Shown here piece after piece: positions 57,360-64,000 of a DNA stretch of 64,000 bases. Source of the stretch: Heterodera schachtii (Eukaryota; Nematoda; Chromadorea; Rhabditida; Heteroderidae); NCBI GenBank assembly GCA_023374025.1, contig SIJG01000079.1, forward strand, positions 248,001 through 312,000. Reading direction: 5' to 3'. The notes beneath the pieces are model-generated. The model saw nothing but the letters and a program-made list of their open reading frames with translations. It did not search any database and was not told where the DNA came from. The position numbers and the translations under genes were made by a program. How positions within the stretch are numbered: position 1 is the first letter of the stretch; the number at the start of each line of letters is the position of its first letter.

Positions 57360-59653
57360 TTACCATAATAAGTGATTCTGCAGATCTTACAGTGAAAAAT
57401 GGCACAAAAAGACAAAGGAATGAATAGTCAAATTAGTAGACAAAACAACGAACAAATTTATAATATAGTGATAAAATTTAAAAACTTTACAAGAATTTAT
57501 TTTAAAAAAATCCAATTATTAATTTTCAAGTCATTGTAATGAAAAGCGTAATGAGTAATTGTAAATAAAATAAAACCATTAAAATGGATTACATTTGCCG
57601 TGACACAAAAAGACAAATGGAATAATGAATGGTCAAATTAGTAAACAAATAAATGAATGCATATCATTTTGTGTTTTAATTCATTTTCTTGCAATTAAAT
57701 GGAAAATAATTATAATTCCAGAAAAACATTGCTATTAAAGATTTTTCATCATCAAACAGCAGAATTATGTATGCATTTCACTTAGATTTTTTATAAATAT
57801 TGAATTGTTTTTTTGATGATTAATAAATCAAAATGAACAGTAAAATAAGCATTTAATAAACACAATTAAAGTCAATATCTCAAAACAATTCGGAGATTAA
57901 ATTTTAAATTTGATTTAAAATACGCATTTTTCAAATCATATAATGTATAAAAAGAAGAGCAACATCAGCAGAATGTACCATATTTTTTGAAATAAATTAC
58001 GAATATTTTGAAGTGACTAAAAATTATACTTAAAAAAAGAAAAAAAATACAAATAATCATATTAAAAATTTATAAACATATGACAATAAATTAATGAATA
58101 ATCATTTTTTGAATAAAATACCATTTTATATGCATTTGTTGCTTTTGCCTTAATAAAATACAATTTAATAATTAAAAGAATCTTTAAAATTTAAGAAATG
58201 CCATATTGAAATAAATTAAAAAATAAATTAATAAGCAAACGGAAAATTATTATTATTTTATAAAAATCCAAAGATTTTCTCCACTGTAAGAACATGAGAA
58301 ATTAAAAAGAAAACATAAATAAAAATTATGAGGAAGTGAAGCGCTTTTAAATATTTAAAAACAAATTAAAATTATTCTAAAAAATATTTATTAAACAAAT
58401 TAATTTATTAAAAGCATCCAATCATTCGTCAATAAATCAGGTTCGCAGACAAGATTAATTTAAAGAAAGAATAATGAAGCAAATAAAATAAAAACATATT
58501 ACAAAGATTAATCATATAAAAATTATTGCGAAAACATAAAAATTTTTAATAAAAATAAATGAATAAAAAATATTCATAATTTAATAATTTTAGAGATGGA
58601 GTTACAAATTTTTGTATGTGAAGTGTGTTTATTACCATCGCAATACTTGAGTAAATGAAGAAGAAAAAAAGCATAAATTTGAATTTAAGAAAATAATAAA
58701 TTTTTACAGTTAAAAAGAAATAAATGAAGATACATTGAAAATATTAAATTAGTTAAATTTAATAGAATAAAAATATTTGAGAGGAAATTACACTATTCAG
58801 AATAAAATTTGTGATTTAAAATTTAGTTACAATAGAAAATTTTCAAATTTTTTCACTATTTTAGTGACTAAGCGCCAAAATTTTGTTTTCTAGTGACGGA
58901 TAGTGATATCAGAATCAAAAAATTTCAACACCGGAATGCATTTTTTGGGTACGTTTCTTCAAAACAATTGAGCAAAAAAAAAAAAATTATAGTTTTTCAA
59001 AAGAAATCGCGGCGGCCCTATTAATGAGAGAAAATTATTTTATTTTTTAGTAACCATAAATGTCAAATTAAGATCGAATTTTTTTTTTTTACTATTTTTA
59101 CAAATTTTTTAAATGTTAATTAGTCATCGAATCCTGACTTTATATTTGATGTATGTACAATAAATAAAGCAAAGAATAAAATTAAGAAGTTTCTAAAGTT
59201 AATTTAATTCTAAATTATTATAAGAAAAATGATAAGGAATATAATTAGAGATATAAAATAAAAGCTTGAATCTTTAGCTAAAAATAAATTTCTAAAATAA
59301 ATTACTCAGCCTAAATGTAAATAATTCAAAATAAAGATCAAGATTTAAAAATAATTAAAACCATTAAAATTGAGTGCCTCTTTAAAAGAAATATTTTGAA
59401 AATTGAGCACAAAAAAGCAATTAGAATATGCCGTAATAAAAATGAAAAAATATATTATAAATTACACCATATGTATATGTAAATTTGATATATATTGTCT
59501 AAAAATGCTTTACAAAAAAACAAAATGATAAAAAAACTAATTGAATTTATATGTATTTTCTAATATATATTTTTAAATCCACCTGAAAAACTTATTTTAA
59601 TAAAATTTTTCAAAAATAAATACAATTAAGAATATAAAAACTATACTTTTAAT
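57360..59653. repeat. A-rich degenerate repeats, no gene
   Basis: Contains a CAGAATGTACCATATTTTTT block near 57976 (family also at 15280) and CACAATTAAAGTCA(A/G)TATCTC near 57861 (also at 51586), among other worn motifs. Nothing coding. Confidence 0.5.
58852..58992. repeat. Dispersed repeat, + copy
   Basis: TTCACTATTTTAGTGAC, TTTCTAGTGACG, GAATGCATTTTTTG and TTCTTCAAAACAATTGAGCA occur in the same order, inverted, at 62036-62185. Confidence 0.55.
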
Positions 59654-59785
59654 TAGGGTTGCGCCCCGAGCCCTCGGGGGGCAAAAAGTCGGGGGCCGAG
59701 GACCTCGGGGTGCGACATGTCGGGGGTCGGGTCGGGGGGGAGCTCAATTGTCGGGGGTCGGGGACCCCGATCGGGTAGTGATCAA
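59654..59785. mobile_element. Left-end fragment of the outer hAT-like family
   Basis: TAGGGTTGCGCCCCGAGCCC, then GCAAAAAGTCGGGGGCCGAG, GACATGTCGGGGGTCGG and AGCTCAATTGTCGGGGGTCG follow the left end at 25091-25220 nearly base for base. After CCCCGATCGGG the match ends, and no right end is found. Confidence 0.75.
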
Positions 59786-60966
59786 CAAAATTTTTTGACG
59801 AAAAACATAATTTTTTCTTTTTAAATGCTCGTAAATCTTCCTTTTTCTCACTTTAATCATCTGATTTCGTTAGCGCCAGCAAGAGTGAGTCCAAGCTAGC
59901 CTTTAAACCAAGGTTAACCTTGAAAATTTCCCGAAATAAGAACATCGCTGCGCAAAAATAAGATTTTAGGGTCAAAAATAAGGAAAATTGGTCATTTTTG
60001 GTGAAAATCTGTGGGCAAAATGAACTCAAATTTTCAAAATTATTGATTCAAAATTAATATAATTCAATATTTTAGATTTTAATAAATAATTTCAATGTCA
60101 AAATTAAATAAATTTAGAATTAAATATTTAATAAAAACAAATTATTATTCTTGAAATTTACATTATACATAAATTATACCAAAATAAATATATTCTATTA
60201 TGAAAAAAAAAACTTTCAATATTTAATAAAATCAAATTATTATTTCAAAACGCACTCCCAATATTTGTCCGGAAACACGAAAGTCTCCAAGAAAATAATG
60301 ATAAAAAGAAGGCATATATTTATTTTAAAGAAAGCATAGCAAAAATAAATAAAAATAAAGTCATTTAATAAAGGAAATAATATTAATGTTAACAAATAAA
60401 TATTTAATAATTTATAAAAAATATATAATTATTTCATTTCATCATTAATTTTTAAATTAAACAAATCTTGGTAAGTCTAATATTACCTTTCACATTATTT
60501 CATCGCAAAATCTGTTAAACTGTATAATCAGCAGGAAAAAAACTTAAAAGGATGATACGCAAAATTTAAAATATAATAATTTTTCAAGAACCTTTCCTTT
60601 TAAATAGACAAAAAATACACAAAATCTATAAAAAATTTATGAAATTTAAGAAATTTCACACTTTGCCCTAATTATCTCTTAAATTTTATTTAACTGAACA
60701 ATAAAAGTAATTAAAAAATAATTATTCCTAAATTGAAAACATGAAGTAATTAAATAAAATATAATTAGCTTAAAAAAGCATTTTATTAGAAAACTAAAGA
60801 TATAAATTAAAAATAATTCAATTTCATAAATTAAAGAGAACATGGAAATGTTTGACAAGACAAAAAAGAACGAAAGCGAGAGAAAATGAAAATGAAATTT
60901 AAAAAATAAATTAAAACCCATTTATAAATTAAAATTAAAAAACGAAAAATTAATAGCACATTTGGG
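59786..60966. other. AT-rich DNA, no gene seen
   Basis: 60-80 residue frames (60151-60339, 60679-60921) have only AT-driven composition. Nothing else recognised. Confidence 0.5.
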
Positions 60967-60970
60967 AATT

Positions 60971-61239
60971 TAAATTGGTTCTTTTGACTTATACGGTGTT
61001 TTTATCTCGTGGACCAATCTCGACGAATATGGTACCAATCGATAACTCTCGATGAGACAACTCGATCTAGGGCAAATAGTGGGGCGAGAAGGAGGGCGGA
61101 GAAAAAAGTCTGACGATCGCCACAGGCGGTTGACTGCAGGGGACTGATGAGGGCCCCCGCCAATCAGTCAATCGCCTGCGGAACGAGATTGGTCCACGAG
61201 AAAAAAACACCATATAAGTCAAAAGAACCAATTTAAATT
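60971..61239. mobile_element. Foldback element sharing a core with 56287-57237
   Basis: Inverted arms of about 55 bp run from AATTGGTTCTTTTGACTTAT to CGTGGACCAATCTCG, with the inverse at 61187-61235. The centre carries AAATAGTGGGGCGAGAAGGA, GGGCGGAG, GCCACAGGCGGTTGACTGC, CCCCCGCCAATCAGTCAA and CGCCTGCGGA. This is the same core as at 56680-56790, although the arms are unrelated. The border bases AATTTAAATT are palindromic, so TA or a longer target duplication cannot be told apart. Confidence 0.75.
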
Positions 61240-62220
61240 ATAAATAATAATCTTATTATTAGTGAAATAGAAAAAAATTAATGATTAAAAAAATGAAATG
61301 ACTAAAAATTTCATTAAAATTAATTAATTAATTTTTCTTAAACCCAGACCATTCTTCTGCCATTTCTTTTTGTAAAACATTTGTGTTTCCCCAATTTAAT
61401 TTTCCCTTTAAAATTAATTATTGAAATTCTTCGTTTTTTAAAAATTAAAGGAAAATGTAATCTTCTGATTTTATAAAAAAATAAATAATAAATAAAAATA
61501 GAAAAAACGAAATAAGAAAAAGATGCAATGCGATGCGCGTCGGCTGAAAACCTTTAAAAAGCAAAATATTTAAATTATTAACAAATAAAGAGCGAAAAAT
61601 AATAATTCAAAAATATTTAATAAAGATAAATTATTTTTATATTATAATACATAAATATATTGTGTTTTTTAACATTCGATTATAATATCCTTATAATAGA
61701 AAGAATTATTACAGAAAACGCACATAATTAATTTTCGATGTGCACAGACTAATGAAAGCTTTGGTCACTGAGTTCACATGAATTTGAAAAAAGTAAAATG
61801 AATTATAAATGCATAGTTTTTTTAATATTTGAATAAAAAAATAAAAATAATATAACCTAATAAACAGAAAAGAACTACTACATAAAGCTAACGTAAATAA
61901 ATAAATTATTCATTCACCCAATGAGTCTTATCTTTGTGAATTGGAAAAAAAGAGGAAAAGTAAATGAGAATTTAAAAGATAATTAATTTAACGAAATATT
62001 ATTAATAAAGAAAAACAAAATTCATATTTATTAATAGACTTTTTTTTTGCTCAATTGTTTTGAAGAAAGGAGCTCAAAAAACGCATTTCTGCGTTAAAAC
62101 TTTTCATTCGAACGTCATTTTTCGTCACTAGAAATCAATATTTTAGCATTTCGTCACTTAAAATAATGAAAATTCACCTTTTTGTCTTGTCAATATTTCG
62201 ACATTTTTTGGAAAATTCTG
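61240..62220. repeat. A-rich repeats; includes a younger dispersed copy
   Basis: 61906-62036 is the near-identical partner of 17643-17782, and 62036-62185 is the inverted partner of 58852-58992. The rest is A-rich without recognised content. Confidence 0.55.
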
Positions 62221-63010
62221 TAAATCATTTTAAGTGATTGTGCCTAATGTGTATGCATTTTAATTGAAGACAAAAAAAAAAAAAATCACCACAATTATTG
62301 TCAAAGTGGGGATTTTTGTGCGAGCTTTATCGGATCCCAGTGCGAAATCTAATCTGGCAAATCCAGCCGGTAAAAAATGGACTCAAATCCCGAAACCGAA
62401 ACCCGAAAATTTGATTTCCCGACATTATCAAAATGTGAACAAATAAGTTCTAATTAATGTTCATTTAATTTTGAGCATTCAAATGCACATTTTGCAGCAG
62501 CATTTTTCATTATTTTGATTGTTTCTTCAATTAATTTTTTCCAAATTAGCTCGCCATCAAAAGCCATTTTTAAATTTCGTTCGATATATTTCCTTTTTTG
62601 CTTTTTTCCCGTTAGTCCGTCCGGTCCATTTCCAATAAATGACCTGTCCCAGCTTTTGTTGGTTAATTTGGGTAATTGTGGGACTTTGCGCCAAATTCAT
62701 CCCGGCAAACGCAAAATTGGAGTAATTTATTTATAATTAAAAACTCCGTTGAATTTCAATAATTCATATTTACTTTTTGCAGCAGCATTTTCTGCCGCTA
62801 ATAATTTAAATTTAAGTGATTAAATGGGCGGAGCACCGAATGACACCAATTCATTCTTCATTTATCATTCACTCATTGTTATTTTGAATTTTCTCCAATT
62901 TATTCGTCATCCAAATCCGTTTTTTGTCATTTATTTTTTTCTTTAAAATTATTTGTTGAACTTTTAATTCGTTTTTAATTTTAGTTTGGTTTATTTTTCG
63001 CATTTTTCCT
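62220..63010. repeat. Poly-G repeat family copies (G run lost)
   Basis: Contains AATCACCACAATTATTGTCA (also near 9594 and 11164), ATCCAGCCGGTAAAAAATGG, GCAGCAGCATTTT (62498 and 62777), a GACCTGTCCCAGCTTTTGTT word and TTATTCGTCATCC in family order. The poly-G tract is replaced by GGGCGGAGCACC. Confidence 0.6.
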
Positions 63011-64000
63011 CACTTTTCCCCTAAAGCTTTTCATTACTTTTTTTATTCAAAATTATAAATTCGAATTTTTAAATAAAAACCGTACTCCATCAGTTACAAG
63101 TACAATTGTCACATAACCAATATAATTTTAAAAAGTCAAATTAATCATTATTCACATATTATGTAATAATTTTTGAAAGAAAAAGGAAACGGTTAAAGGA
63201 GAGGAGACAATTTTCAACAGAAATATTATTAATTAAATTTTAAAATCCATAAAACATGCATTAAGATTTATTCAAAGCTTAGGTTGAATAAAATCAAGAT
63301 AAAACAATGAAAAAGTATTCATGCACTCGCAAATTATATTCAAAAAAGTGAAAAGATTTATTAATATTAAAAACTAAAATAATGGATTTTAGGGAAATTC
63401 AAATTTTATTTATTTAAATGATCATTTAATTAGTAATTCGTAAAGCAAAGAGATTTTTACATCATTGAAAATAAATGGAGAAAGAGTATCATTATTTGAA
63501 AAAAATGAAACGGTAGAGGAGCGGAAATGAAAAAGTATTTATGCAATCGTCAATTATATACAAAAAAAAAAGGTGAAAAAATAATGATTTATTAATATTA
63601 AAAATATAATCATGAAAAACAGAGTTCTTTTATTCTTAGGCTAACAGTAATTCAAACTCATTTTGTGATCAAATTTGCCGTAATTTTCAGAGAAAAGCCT
63701 ACATCGCATTAAATAAAAAAGCGTCTGTTTCAATTACAAGTTACAGTATCCACACAAGCCAAAAAAATACATGGCTAAATTAACGAGTTTTAGGGAAATT
63801 TAAATTTCAATTATTTAAATGATTATTTAATAGTAAGTAATTGTTAAAGCAAAGAGATAAATGAAAGGGTAGAGGAACGAAAATAATTTTAAATAACAAA
63901 TTATTTAATCATAATTTAAATTTCAAGAAAAAAGCAAAAATATGAAAGCAGTATTTGTTCTTAGGCTAACAGTGATTCCAACACTTTGTGATAAAAAATT
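63011..64000. repeat. A-rich degenerate repeats to window end
   Basis: Motifs in the usual order: CAGTTACAAGT (63090), GGTTAAAGGAGAGGAGACAA (63190), CTTAGGCTAACAGT (63638 and 63960), and a second TTACAAGTTACAGTAT (63730). No gene. Confidence 0.55.

Overview
The window is strongly AT-rich eukaryotic DNA that is almost gene-free and built nearly entirely of mobile elements and their remains. I think it is from a nematode. The Gag-Pol protein looks like nematode Ty3/gypsy elements (K02A2.6-like), exon-like pieces are preceded by tracts like the nematode 3' splice site (ending TTTTCAG or TTTCAG), and the hAT-type MITE density fits. None of this fixes a species. The only full-length protein gene is the 1,370-codon gag-pol gene of an intact LTR retrotransposon.

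Layout. 1-8.2 kb: T-rich degenerate repeats. 9.7-12.2 kb: a family of roughly 475-630 bp repeats carrying poly-G tracts (also at 21.0, 55.6-57.3 and 62.2-63.0 kb). 12.2-23 kb: A-rich degenerate repeats with several foldback elements. 23-25 kb: little recognisable. 25.083-36.458 kb: a nested transposon block. Its outer hAT-like element (8-bp target duplication GTTTTAGC) contains a second hAT-like element (duplication GAAAGGGG). The inner element has expanded into four full copies and one partial copy of a 2.3-kb unit. Unit 4 carries a third insertion, a 432-bp MITE with duplication TTGTGAAA. 37.598-42.510 kb: the Ty3/gypsy retrotransposon, with LTRs that read as identical, a 5-bp duplication ACAAC, a primer-binding site and a polypurine tract. 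43-57 kb: A-rich repeats plus MITEs and foldback elements, most with a readable target duplication. 57.4-64 kb: more degenerate repeats, a GC-rich hAT end fragment and another foldback element.

The most unusual content is in the 2.3-kb tandem unit. It carries an open fragment of a Fic (AMP-transferase) domain with the complete core motif HGFA(D/E)ANGRTGR, present four times. A coiled-coil-like exon lies on the opposite strand just behind a TTTTCAG acceptor, with a GC-balanced 230-bp stretch, long purine/pyrimidine arms and part of another MITE family also in the unit. This looks like host gene capture by a non-autonomous hAT element followed by tandem amplification. A second general signal is a GC-rich hairpin (arm CCGGCGGTGCC, loop GATA) shared by at least five hAT-like families that otherwise have different ends.

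No hAT transposase, rRNA gene or convincing tRNA gene was seen. All identifications are by eye and from memory of families; no search was run.
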